From contig BNXY01000004.1 in NCBI GenBank assembly GCA_025999935.1, positions 21,161 to 85,160 of the forward strand: a stretch of 64,000 nt of DNA, in the 5' to 3' direction. The translations under genes were made by a program, and so were the position numbers. This stretch comes from Bacteroidia bacterium. GTDB taxonomy: Bacteria; Bacteroidota; Bacteroidia; Bacteroidales; Azobacteroidaceae. Positions 8,222 through 17,876 of the stretch are shown piece after piece. How positions within the stretch are numbered: the stretch's first letter is position 1; the number at the start of each line of letters is the position of its first letter. The notes under the pieces are model-generated. The model saw only the letters and a list, made by a program, of their open reading frames with translations. It was not told the DNA's origin and did no database searches.

Positions 8222-11200
8222 ATGAGAAAATCGAAAAGGTTTAAATTCTTTTACTTACCGGCATTATTAATGCTTCTTCCATACCTTGTTTGGGCGCAAC
8301 AAACAATTACCGTAAATGGAAGTGTAAAAGATGAAAGTGGAGAAGAACTCATCGGAGTGACTATCTTGGTAGAGGGTAACACAAGCATTGGCGCAAATAC
8401 CAATGTGGATGGAAACTACACGATTGTTACCAGCCCTCAGAGTACGTTGGTTTTCAGTTATTTGGGTTACCGTGTGCAAAAGGTAGCCGTTAACGGGAAA
8501 ACGAGAATTGATGTGGTTATGGTAACCGAATCCACCAATTTGGAGGAAGTGGTTGTGGTCGCTTTTGGTGCGCAGAAAAAAGCTACCGTTACCGGCGCCA
8601 TATCCAGTGTTTCTACAGTTGAACTATTGAAAAGTCCGAGCGGTTCTTTGGGAAATGCCCTAACGGGTAAAATGCCGGGACTTTCTTCCGTACAATTTTC
8701 CGGTCTTCCGGGTGGAGACGACCCTCAAATTTTAATTCGCGGTGTCGGCTCTTTAAGTCAGGGAGCTTCCCAACCATTGATTTTGGTCGATGGCGTGGAG
8801 CGTTCTTTTACACAATTGGACGCCAATGAAGTAGAAAGTATTAATATTTTGAAAGACGCTTCCGCAACAGCCGTATTTGGTGTGCGGGGCGCAAACGGAG
8901 TTATTTTGGTAACCACCAAACGTGGCGAGGCCGGTAAAACCAACATTTCGGCAACGGCATCTTACAGTTTGACGCAACCAACTAATTTTGTGAAATTCGC
9001 CAACAGTTACGATTATGCAACTGCTTTTAACAATGCACAACTAATAGACGGTGTTTCAGCGAATCAATTAAAATACAGTCCGGAAGCCATTCAGGCATTC
9101 AAGGATCATTCCCAACCTTTACTATATCCCGATACAGACTGGATTAGTACAATAATGAAAGATTTCAGCGACCAGTCGCAATACAATCTGAATATCTCCG
9201 GCGGAAATGAAACGGCAAGATTCTTCGTTTCTGTGGGTATGCTTCAACAAAGGGGGTTATTTAAATCCTACTCCGCTGCTTCCGGTAGTGATTTTGGTTA
9301 CGACCGCTATAACTATCGCGCCAATTTGGACTTAAATCTCAGTAAATCGTCCATCTTGTCTGTAACTTTGGGCGGACGTTTGCAGAGTCAAAAAACATTG
9401 GCCGACGGTGAAACTGATATTTTTACTTACATCATGGATTCTCCGCCTATGTCGGGCGCCGGTATTGTAGATGGAAAGCGCATCTTGGCGAATCCCGAAT
9501 ATGTGGGAGAATATGCGCGGGACGCTTTCAGTATTTATTACGGACAAGGTTATACCGTAAATACATCGAATGTGTTAAACTTCGACCTTCAATTTACCCA
9601 AAAATTGGATATGATTACACAAGGTTTGAGTTTTAACATAAAAGGTTCTTATAATGGAAGCTATGACGTAAATAGGAGAAGACGCGGCAGTTTGCCGTCC
9701 TATATGCCGGTTAAATTATTAGACGCCCAAGGCAATTGGGACGGGAAAAGCGTAGGATTGGAAAAATCAGGCGATGCGGAACCTTTAGGCTTTGAAGAAA
9801 GATTGCAGTTTGCTAATCTCGCTCGTGATTGGTATATGGATTCTCGTTTAGAATATGTGCGCCGTTTCGGTCGGCACAATGTCTTCGCCCAAGTACTGTA
9901 TAATCAAACAAAAAAATACTACCCCGAAGGCACCTACAATGATATACCAAGAGGTTATGTAGGTCTTGTAGGCCGCGCTACTTACGATTACGCCGGAAAA
10001 TACCTGTTGGATTTAAGTATGGGTTACAATGGTTCGGAAAACTTTGCTCCGGGCAAACGTTACGGTATTTTCCCCGCCGGTTCTATCGGCTGGGTGCTTA
10101 CTTCCGAAAAATTCTTGGAAGACCAAGATTTCCTCTCCTTCCTGAAATTAAGATATTCTTATGGCGTTGTGGGTAATGACAATATCAACAATCGTTTCGT
10201 ATATCTTCCCGGTGCATACGGCTTCGGCATACGGAACACCGGAAACAATGGCAGTTTAGGTTATAATTTTGGAACAGGTACCACCCGGAGAATGGGAGGC
10301 GCTTATGAATCCACCTTGGGAAATCCGGATGTTTCTTGGGAAAAAGCGATAAAACAAAATGTGGGTGTTGATGTTCGTATTCTGAATAATCGCTTGGGTA
10401 TTACAGCCGATGTTTGGCGGGAAGACCGGCGTGATATTTTAATCCAACCCGACGTGCGCGTTCCTTCTTTTGTGTCCTTTGCCAACAATCCGCCTATCAA
10501 TTATGGTAAAGTAGAAAACAAAGGATATGAAATTTCTTTATCTTGGTCAGACAAAATAGGAGATGATATTCGATACACCATTTCACCCAATATATCTTTC
10601 AACCGGAATAAAATCGTTGAAATGATGGAAGTTCGTCAGGATTACGACTACATGTACCGAACCGGTCATAAAGTAGGACAACCTTTCGGTTATGAATTTT
10701 TCGGATTTTATAATGGCGCTGAAACGGAAGCTAAATACAAACAAAAATACGGTGTAGATATGCCTACCCAAATGGTTTCAAACTTATTTCCGGGCGATTG
10801 TGTTTATGTGGATTTGAACGGTGACGGCAAAATTGATACGCAAGACCAACACGCTATCGGCTACGGCGATTTCCCCGAATATTCATTCGGCTTAACTTTG
10901 GGATTTGAATATAAAAAGATAAGTGTCAGTGCATTATTAGTAGGCGCAACCAATGTAGGCAGAAACTTGGGTTATATCTATCGCCCGCAATGGGGAGAAA
11001 AGAATATATCCGCTTTGTCGCAATGGGTATTGGAAAACAGTTGGACACCCGAAACCAAAGACAGCGCTATTTTGCCTAACTTGTCGCAAACTCACGTAGC
11101 AAACAATACGCTACAAGGTGGAAATTCAAGCGTTTGGACGGTAGATACCTCTTATGGTCGTTTGAAAAATTTGGAAATATCCTACAATTTCGGCAAAATA

Positions 11201-11371
11201 CCTCAATTGCCGTTTGTAAAAAATGCCCGAATCTATGTGAGTGGATATAATTTGTTGACTTTCACCAAGTTTAAAGGGAATGACCCTGAAAACACGGGAG
11301 GAACCTACCTAAATAATATCAGATACCCAATAACCCGAATTTTCAATCTGGGTTTAAATCTTAATTTCTAA
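8222..11371 (+). CDS. SusC/RagA-type TonB-dependent transporter, first pair
   Basis: 1049 residues, full length. In order: signal peptide ending in VWAQ; a carboxypeptidase-regulatory-like (CarboxypepD_reg) domain (VNGSVKDESGEELIGVTI... to VVMVTES, ~28-100); a TonB box-like EEVVVVAFG; the plug domain with LILVDGVERSF and INILKDASATAVFGVRGANGVILVTTKRG; then a 22-stranded barrel ending in an aromatic C-terminus (LGLNLNF). A calcium-type loop DLNGDGKIDTQDQHAIGYG lies in the C-terminal third, as in many SusC proteins. It imports glycan fragments through the outer membrane together with the SusD lipoprotein encoded 19 nt downstream. Confidence 0.95.
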   Translation: MRKSKRFKFFYLPALLMLLPYLVWAQQTITVNGSVKDESGEELIGVTILVEGNTSIGANTNVDGNYTIVTSPQSTLVFSYLGYRVQKVAVNGKTRIDVVMVTESTNLEEVVVVAFGAQKKATVTGAISSVSTVELLKSPSGSLGNALTGKMPGLSSVQFSGLPGGDDPQILIRGVGSLSQGASQPLILVDGVERSFTQLDANEVESINILKDASATAVFGVRGANGVILVTTKRGEAGKTNISATASYSLTQPTNFVKFANSYDYATAFNNAQLIDGVSANQLKYSPEAIQAFKDHSQPLLYPDTDWISTIMKDFSDQSQYNLNISGGNETARFFVSVGMLQQRGLFKSYSAASGSDFGYDRYNYRANLDLNLSKSSILSVTLGGRLQSQKTLADGETDIFTYIMDSPPMSGAGIVDGKRILANPEYVGEYARDAFSIYYGQGYTVNTSNVLNFDLQFTQKLDMITQGLSFNIKGSYNGSYDVNRRRRGSLPSYMPVKLLDAQGNWDGKSVGLEKSGDAEPLGFEERLQFANLARDWYMDSRLEYVRRFGRHNVFAQVLYNQTKKYYPEGTYNDIPRGYVGLVGRATYDYAGKYLLDLSMGYNGSENFAPGKRYGIFPAGSIGWVLTSEKFLEDQDFLSFLKLRYSYGVVGNDNINNRFVYLPGAYGFGIRNTGNNGSLGYNFGTGTTRRMGGAYESTLGNPDVSWEKAIKQNVGVDVRILNNRLGITADVWREDRRDILIQPDVRVPSFVSFANNPPINYGKVENKGYEISLSWSDKIGDDIRYTISPNISFNRNKIVEMMEVRQDYDYMYRTGHKVGQPFGYEFFGFYNGAETEAKYKQKYGVDMPTQMVSNLFPGDCVYVDLNGDGKIDTQDQHAIGYGDFPEYSFGLTLGFEYKKISVSALLVGATNVGRNLGYIYRPQWGEKNISALSQWVLENSWTPETKDSAILPNLSQTHVANNTLQGGNSSVWTVDTSYGRLKNLEISYNFGKIPQLPFVKNARIYVSGYNLLTFTKFKGNDPENTGGTYLNNIRYPITRIFNLGLNLNF

Positions 11372-11390
11372 TATATTAAAACAGTATAAT

Positions 11391-13289
11391 ATGAAAAATA
11401 AAATTATAATAGGATTTACGGCCTTGTTGATGATGGGGAGTATGTTATTTACCTCCTGCCTCGACGAATTCAAGGTCGGTGACGGATTTTTGGAAAAACA
11501 ACCCGGCGTAACAACCAACTTGGATACGATTTTTTCAAAAGCCGAATATGCCCGGGATTTCTTGTGGCAAGGCTACTCGTATCTATATTTCCCGCTCAGA
11601 GAAGGAACATGGTCAATGAACTCAAGTCCTTTTGAAAATCTTTCGGACTGTTGGCATTCCGTTCTCGGATGGGACGACCAAGCGCGTATTTATTATCCGG
11701 GTACTTACAATGCCGGTAACGAAGCAGGCTGGGTACAAGGACGTTTCAGTTATCAAGATTGTGGCACTTGGCCGGCCACAAGACATTGCTGGCTTTTTAT
11801 CGAAAATATCGACCGGGTGCCGGATATGGATCAAGCCGAAAAAGAACGTTTGAAAGCGGAAGCAAAAATCATTATTGCCAGCCGGTATTTCGACTTGTTG
11901 CGGCATGTGGGTGCATTGCCCATCATAGACCACGCATTCCTCGCTTCTGAAGAATTAGGCAAACCACGCGCAACCATCGAAGAAACCATCGATTTTGTGG
12001 TACAACTTTGTGACGAGGCGGCGGCAACGCCTTCTCTACCTTGGAATCTTCCGGATAGCGAATTGGAAAACTGGTTGGGTCGTTTGACCAAAGCGGCCGC
12101 CCTTGGCCTGAAAGCGAAAACTTTGTTGTTTGCCGCAAGTCCCATCTTCAATGCCGCTCAAGCTTATACGGACGAAGCTCCGCAAACGGCTGTTGAATTG
12201 AAACAAGTATGGTACGGTGGTTATAAACCTGAATTGTGGACCAAATGCCGCCAAGCTTGCGAAGAATTTTTTGCTGAAAATGCGAGAAACGGCAATTATT
12301 ACCAATTAATTCAACCAACAGCTCAAAATGAAGCCGCTTATATGGCTGCTTTCCGTGCAGCTTATCGCACCAAAAGCGTTTCTGCAAGCCGGGAAAAAAT
12401 CTTTACTGTTACCGGTTCTGTTAACGGTAACTCAAACAAAATGGGCGATTGGGACCAAATGCCGGGCAACACCAGCCACTGGGGCGCTTATGCTCCCACA
12501 GTGGAATACATGGAAATGTTTCCTTGGGCCGATGGAAAAAATTTCGACATTACCGGAATTTACAACAACGACAATCCCAACAATATTCAAATTTTTGAAA
12601 ACAGAGACCCGCGTTTGTATGAAACTTTGGTAGTACAAAAACAAGGATTTCAATTTCAAGGACAAAATATCCAAATGTGGCCGGAAGGCAATACCATGGC
12701 TTTCATCAGCGGTTTTGGCGGTTATGTTGCGCACGGTTTGGCCATGCACAAATGGGTACTCGATTATTGGCGTATCGGCGACGAACCCGTACAATGGCCT
12801 TATTTGAGAATGGCCGAATTGTATTTAATCTATGCGGAAGCTTTGGCTGAAACAGGCGATTTGCAAAAAGCCTGCGACCAAGTAAACATCGTTCGCGCTC
12901 GCGTAGGTTTGCCTAAAATCGAAACCGGCAATCCGCAATTACAACTGACTTCCAACAAAGATAACCTGATAAAGGAAATTCTTAGGGAAAGAGCTTGCGA
13001 ATTGGGTATGGAAGATACCCGCCTGCATGATATGGTAAGACGGAAATTGGCCGGTGATTTTACCAAGCAATTGCATGGTATCCGTATTCTCCGCAAAGAT
13101 GGCGCTACCGGCGATGCTGCTAAAGTGGATAATCCATATCCTATTTTGAAATACGAAAGGTATGAAATTACCCAACAAGCGCGTGCATGGTGGAGACCGG
13201 GATTCTGGACCAATAAATGGTTCCTGTCGGCTATGCCTATTCCTGAAATCAATAAGGATTACGGCTTAACACAAAATCCGGGATGGTAA
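11391..13289 (+). CDS. RagB/SusD-family surface lipoprotein, first pair
   Basis: 632 residues with a lipoprotein signal (MGSMLFTSC, acylated Cys23). SusD proteins form a lid over their SusC and bind the glycan. Family features: an N-terminal TPR-like region with ARDFLWQGYSYLY, ASRYFDLLRHVGALPIID, the RLTKAAALGLKAKTLLFAASPIFN helix pair, PYLRMAELYLIYAEALAETGDL, NIVRARVGLPKI, ILRERACELGMEDTRLHDMVRRK, and the C-terminal PIPEINKDYGLTQNPGW. It is longer than typical SusD by some 80 residues, mainly in the middle glycan-binding part. Expressed with the SusC genes on either side. Confidence 0.94.
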   Translation: MKNKIIIGFTALLMMGSMLFTSCLDEFKVGDGFLEKQPGVTTNLDTIFSKAEYARDFLWQGYSYLYFPLREGTWSMNSSPFENLSDCWHSVLGWDDQARIYYPGTYNAGNEAGWVQGRFSYQDCGTWPATRHCWLFIENIDRVPDMDQAEKERLKAEAKIIIASRYFDLLRHVGALPIIDHAFLASEELGKPRATIEETIDFVVQLCDEAAATPSLPWNLPDSELENWLGRLTKAAALGLKAKTLLFAASPIFNAAQAYTDEAPQTAVELKQVWYGGYKPELWTKCRQACEEFFAENARNGNYYQLIQPTAQNEAAYMAAFRAAYRTKSVSASREKIFTVTGSVNGNSNKMGDWDQMPGNTSHWGAYAPTVEYMEMFPWADGKNFDITGIYNNDNPNNIQIFENRDPRLYETLVVQKQGFQFQGQNIQMWPEGNTMAFISGFGGYVAHGLAMHKWVLDYWRIGDEPVQWPYLRMAELYLIYAEALAETGDLQKACDQVNIVRARVGLPKIETGNPQLQLTSNKDNLIKEILRERACELGMEDTRLHDMVRRKLAGDFTKQLHGIRILRKDGATGDAAKVDNPYPILKYERYEITQQARAWWRPGFWTNKWFLSAMPIPEINKDYGLTQNPGW

Positions 13290-13310
13290 TTAACATTTAA
13301 TAGCAATGAT

Positions 13311-16142
13311 ATGAAAATAAATATATTATTCAAAACAATCCTGTTCGGTTTTCTTTTTTGCGGTATAAACGCTTATTCTCAATCATTAGAGGATATTGTA
13401 CCGGTAGAAGAAGGAAAGCAAACGGTTGATTTAGGGTTTGGAATTGTCCAAAACAAAGAAAAGACGACCGCATCTACCATGACTATCACGGCAGATGATT
13501 TGAAACAAACAGGCGCAATCAATTTGCAAGATGCGCTTTATGGCCGTCTATTAGGACTTACCGCATTAAAACAAGGTGGATTTTCCGGAGATAATAATTA
13601 TGGAGGCGCCTTCAATATCCGCGGCATACAAACAACTTCCGAAAATTATGTACTAATCTTGGTAGATGGTTTAGAACGCCCAATCGACAGACTTACCATT
13701 GAAGAAGTGGAGTCGGTAACCGTACTGAAAGATGCCGCAGCAACGGCGCTTTACGGCTATCGGGGTATCAACGGCGCCGTATTGGTAAAAACGAAAAGAG
13801 GAAATAACATCGGCCGTGTGATTACGGCGAGTTACGACCATAAAATCACGTTCAAACCGGAACTTCCGGAGTTTGTCAATGCTTATACGTATGCACAATC
13901 TTTGAACGAAGCGCGCGCCAACGACGGAATGACTCCGTATTTCAATCCATACGAATTGGATGCTTATAAGACAAACAAATATCCTTCGATTTATCCCAAT
14001 GTCAATTGGGCGGATGAAACCTTAAAGGATACCGGTTCCGAAAATATTTTTAACTTGAGCGTTACCGGTGGCGGCAACAAAGTAAAGTATTACACGATGC
14101 TGAATTATATTACCAGCGATGGATTATTGGCCGGGACGGATATAAAGCAGTCGGATAGGATTTATTCTTCTCAATTGCGGTATGCGAAAATGAATCTCCG
14201 CACCAACATTGATTTTCAATTGACGTCTTCTACCCAAATGCAAGTGTCCTTGTTGGGAATGCTCTACGAGACCAACCGTCCGTATGGAATCAATGCCAAT
14301 GGATTATTTTCTCTTTTATATGCAGTTCCCGGCGCATTGTTTCCCGTTAAAACAGAAGCAGGTATATGGGGAGGAACTGCTGCACTCGGAAATTCCAATC
14401 CGGTCGCTCAAATTCAAGGATCCGGTTATACCCGAAACTTTTCCAGTTCCATCAATGCGGATGTGAAACTGATTCAGGATTTGAGCGCTATAACGGAAGG
14501 ATTGTCCGCTTCGGCAAGAATCGGATACGATAATTATTCCTTATTCTTTGAAAATCGCAGCTTGGGTATTCAATACGGATATGACCGTTATACGTTTGAT
14601 GCAAATGGCGCAGTGACCGGAACAACGCAATTTATTGCCGGAGATAAAACCAATACCATGGCTTTTTCCAATGGTTTGGGCGATTCTTGGAGACGATCCA
14701 ACATTATTCTAACCGGCGACTACAAAAAAGCGTTTGATGTACATAATTTGGCAGCTTCCGTTATTTTTACCAGCGAAGTTTATTCTACGCTTGGCCGCTA
14801 TAATACTTTTTACAGAAACAACTGGTCTGGTTACGTCCATTATGATTATAATGACAAATACCTTGCCGATTTAGCTTTAGTCGTTTCGGGTTCAAACCGT
14901 TCCTATCCTGAAAAATTCGCTTTTTCTCCGGTATTATCGGTAGGTTGGGTAGCTTCCAATGAAAACGCCTTGAAAGATAATGAAGTAATTGATTTTCTTA
15001 AAGTAAGGGCATCCGCCGGTATTTTACATACCGATTATGTACCGAGAACAGCTATCTCCCGTGAAGACTACAACGGAGCTACCGGAAATTATTATTTCGG
15101 AAATGGTTATTCTGAAGTTTGGGGCGCTAAAAGAGATTATCAAGCAACCAAGCACTTTAATTTGGAAACTTCCAATAAGTTTAATTTCGGCGTGGATCTT
15201 ACCTTGTTGAAAAACATTAATATCACGGCTGAAGCCTATTACCAGAGAAGAAACAACATCCTAATGTCCGAAAATGGGATCAATTCGGATGTAGTCGGAA
15301 TTGCATCCGGTTACAAAACACAAGGAGTTGTGGACAGTAAAGGTATTGAAGCTTTAATCAATTACAGCAAAACGGCCGGAGACTGGAAAATCAATGCAAC
15401 AGCTATGGTTACCTATGGCTCCAACAAAGTCATTGACAGGATAGAACCGCCCACAGCTTATTCTTATTTGGAACTGAAAGGAAAGCCGGTAGATGTGGTT
15501 TTCGGATTGGAAACGCTTGGATTTTTCAAAGATGAGCAAGACATTGCCAACAGTCCGAAACAGGAATTTAACATGGTTCGTCCGGGTGATATCAAATACA
15601 AAGATCAGAACGGCGATGGCGTTATCAACGACAACGACCTGATTGCTATAGGTTACAGCCCGAATTTCCCCGAATTGAATTATTCATTCAGCGCAGGTTT
15701 GGAATACAAAGGGATTGGATTCAACGCCCTCTTCCAAGGAGCAGATCGCTATACACAATTTTTAAATGTAAGCGGAGTGTATCTTCCTGTCTATTCCAAT
15801 TTGAATCTATCGACACATTATTATGAAAACCGTTGGATACCCGGTCAAGACAATGCAAATGCAAAATATCCCCGGTTAGCTACGGAAGGTAATCTCAACA
15901 ATTTCAGAAATAACGATATTTGGCTTGTAAATGCCGCTTTTCTGAAATTACGTAATGTGGAGGTTTATTATAAGTTGCCGCATTCTCTGTTGGGGAACTC
16001 AGTTGTCAAGAATGTAAAAATCTATGCAAAAGGAGAAAACTTGTTGACAATTGATGATATCAAGGTAATGGATCCCGAAGCGATTTCCACCGTATATCCT
16101 ACGAATATGGGAATTTCATTGGGTTTTTCCGCTTCATTCTAA
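13311..16142 (+). CDS. SusC/RagA-type TonB-dependent transporter, second pair, short form
   Basis: 943 residues. After a signal peptide (INAYSQ) the protein goes directly to a short linker and the plug (LQDALYGRLLGLTALKQGG, LILVDGLERPIDRL, VTVLKDAAATALYGYRGINGAVLVKTKRG) without the CarboxypepD_reg domain present in the other two SusC proteins of this window; hence it is about 100 residues shorter. The barrel ends in LGFSASF. A KDQNGDGVINDNDLIAIGY loop near residue 765 resembles the calcium loop of the first SusC. Such short forms are common as the second copy of a tandem pair and probably serve a different fragment of the same glycan (inference). Confidence 0.93.
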   Translation: MKINILFKTILFGFLFCGINAYSQSLEDIVPVEEGKQTVDLGFGIVQNKEKTTASTMTITADDLKQTGAINLQDALYGRLLGLTALKQGGFSGDNNYGGAFNIRGIQTTSENYVLILVDGLERPIDRLTIEEVESVTVLKDAAATALYGYRGINGAVLVKTKRGNNIGRVITASYDHKITFKPELPEFVNAYTYAQSLNEARANDGMTPYFNPYELDAYKTNKYPSIYPNVNWADETLKDTGSENIFNLSVTGGGNKVKYYTMLNYITSDGLLAGTDIKQSDRIYSSQLRYAKMNLRTNIDFQLTSSTQMQVSLLGMLYETNRPYGINANGLFSLLYAVPGALFPVKTEAGIWGGTAALGNSNPVAQIQGSGYTRNFSSSINADVKLIQDLSAITEGLSASARIGYDNYSLFFENRSLGIQYGYDRYTFDANGAVTGTTQFIAGDKTNTMAFSNGLGDSWRRSNIILTGDYKKAFDVHNLAASVIFTSEVYSTLGRYNTFYRNNWSGYVHYDYNDKYLADLALVVSGSNRSYPEKFAFSPVLSVGWVASNENALKDNEVIDFLKVRASAGILHTDYVPRTAISREDYNGATGNYYFGNGYSEVWGAKRDYQATKHFNLETSNKFNFGVDLTLLKNINITAEAYYQRRNNILMSENGINSDVVGIASGYKTQGVVDSKGIEALINYSKTAGDWKINATAMVTYGSNKVIDRIEPPTAYSYLELKGKPVDVVFGLETLGFFKDEQDIANSPKQEFNMVRPGDIKYKDQNGDGVINDNDLIAIGYSPNFPELNYSFSAGLEYKGIGFNALFQGADRYTQFLNVSGVYLPVYSNLNLSTHYYENRWIPGQDNANAKYPRLATEGNLNNFRNNDIWLVNAAFLKLRNVEVYYKLPHSLLGNSVVKNVKIYAKGENLLTIDDIKVMDPEAISTVYPTNMGISLGFSASF

Positions 16143-16156
16143 ATATTGAAATTAAA

Positions 16157-17854
16157 ATGAAAAATATGAAAATTAAAAATAGTATTACAGGATTACTGTT
16201 ACTGGTTGTTTTTACTGCCTGCGATAATTTAAATTACCAGGAAGTAACGACAAAAGACGAAACTTGGATGTATGAAAGTCCGCTCTACGGCATACAGAAA
16301 TTAGTAGATGACCTTTATGCCCATGTCCAATATGACTTCGGAACATACAGCGGCGCCATGCTTGCATCTGCATCGGACGAGTCTGATTACGCCCGGCTGC
16401 TTTCCGATGTACACAAGTATTACGATGGTGGATTAAGTAGTTTTTCTCCAATCGTTAATCCTACTTGGACAAATTCGTATCAAGCCATTGCGCAAGCCAA
16501 CGAATTTTTGGAAAAATTGGATAAAATCTCTTTGGATGAATATCTGTACAATCGAGCCGGTCAAACAGGTTATGAATATTTGAAAGAAAAATTTGAAATG
16601 TTTCCTTATGAAGTTCGTTTTCTAAGGGCTTATTTTTTCTTTGAATTAGCGAAAACGTATGGCGATGTGCCTTTGGTTACCAAAACGCTGAGCAACAGCG
16701 AGGCCAATTCGGTAACCCGCACCCCCGTTCAAGAAGTATTCAAATACATTGTTGACGAATGTGACGCCATTGCCGAGCATTTGCCTATTTCCCATATCGA
16801 TACCCGCGCCCAACAAACCGGCCGTGCGAGCCGTCCAATGGCTTTGGCCTTAAAAGCCCGGACGTTGTTGTACGCTGCCAGTCCGTTGTTTAATACAAAC
16901 AATGACAAAGAACTTTGGCGACAAGCCGCGGCTGCCGGTAAAGCCGTTATCGACAGAGCGGCCGGCTGGGGAATTATCTTAGGCGACTATTCCGCCTTGT
17001 GGGGAAATGACAATCATCGCAATGCCGAAATGATTTTTATTCGCCGTACCGGAAGTAACAACTTTTTTGAACAATACAATTTCCCAATCGGTGTTGAAAA
17101 TGGAAATTCGGGAAACTGTCCGACCCAAAATTTGGTGGATGCCTACGAATATCAAGCCAATGGTAAAACTTGGCGGGAATTGGAAGCTGCGGGACAATTG
17201 CCTGCCAATCCTTACGAAGGTTTGGATCCGCGTTTTGAACTGACCGTAGTAAAAAATGGCGATAAATGGCCGAATTATGAAACCGCACTCATCGAAACTT
17301 TCGAAGGGGGCCGAAATGCTTCTCCTTTATTGAACGCAACGCCAACGGGATATTATTTGAAGAAATATGCCGATGGTTCTGCGGATATTCGCACCAATAA
17401 TCCCACAACGAAATATCATACATGGATTATTTTCCGTCTGTCGGAACTTTATCTGAATTATGCTGAGGCTGTTTATAATTACTTGGGTAGTGCAGATGCC
17501 AAATCGGCAGAGTTTACGCTGAGCGCCAATGAAGCTATCAACGTACTTCGCGACAGAGCCGATATTCAAATGCCTCATTTCACGGGAAATGCTAATTTTG
17601 TTGAAAGGTATCAACGCGAACGCATGGTTGAATTGGCCTTTGAAGATCATCGATTCTGGGACGTAAGGAGATGGAAAAAAGGTGCGGAATTTTTTACGCA
17701 AATATACAGTATGAAACTGACAAAATCAGGCAATAACATTGTATATACACGGCAATCGAAAAACCGCCTGTGGAATGAAAGAAACAATTTCTATCCGATT
17801 CCATTTGCAGAAACGAAAATCAATCCCAATTTAACCCAAAATCCGGGATGGTAA
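16157..17854 (+). CDS. RagB/SusD-family surface lipoprotein, second pair
   Basis: 565 residues, lipoprotein signal LLLLVVFTAC. It contains the SusD core: NSYQAIAQANEFLEKLDKI, RFLRAYFFFELAKTYGDVPLVTK, RASRPMALALKARTLLYAASPLFN, WIIFRLSELYLNYAEAVYNYLG, INVLRDRADIQMPHF, RERMVELAFEDHRFWDVRRWK and the terminal YPIPFAETKINPNLTQNPGW. A methionine three codons in (residue 4) could be the real start. It lies 14 nt after the short SusC, its expected partner in the membrane. Confidence 0.94.
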   Translation: MKNMKIKNSITGLLLLVVFTACDNLNYQEVTTKDETWMYESPLYGIQKLVDDLYAHVQYDFGTYSGAMLASASDESDYARLLSDVHKYYDGGLSSFSPIVNPTWTNSYQAIAQANEFLEKLDKISLDEYLYNRAGQTGYEYLKEKFEMFPYEVRFLRAYFFFELAKTYGDVPLVTKTLSNSEANSVTRTPVQEVFKYIVDECDAIAEHLPISHIDTRAQQTGRASRPMALALKARTLLYAASPLFNTNNDKELWRQAAAAGKAVIDRAAGWGIILGDYSALWGNDNHRNAEMIFIRRTGSNNFFEQYNFPIGVENGNSGNCPTQNLVDAYEYQANGKTWRELEAAGQLPANPYEGLDPRFELTVVKNGDKWPNYETALIETFEGGRNASPLLNATPTGYYLKKYADGSADIRTNNPTTKYHTWIIFRLSELYLNYAEAVYNYLGSADAKSAEFTLSANEAINVLRDRADIQMPHFTGNANFVERYQRERMVELAFEDHRFWDVRRWKKGAEFFTQIYSMKLTKSGNNIVYTRQSKNRLWNERNNFYPIPFAETKINPNLTQNPGW

Positions 17855-17876
17855 TAAATTTTAAAAATAAAAGAAT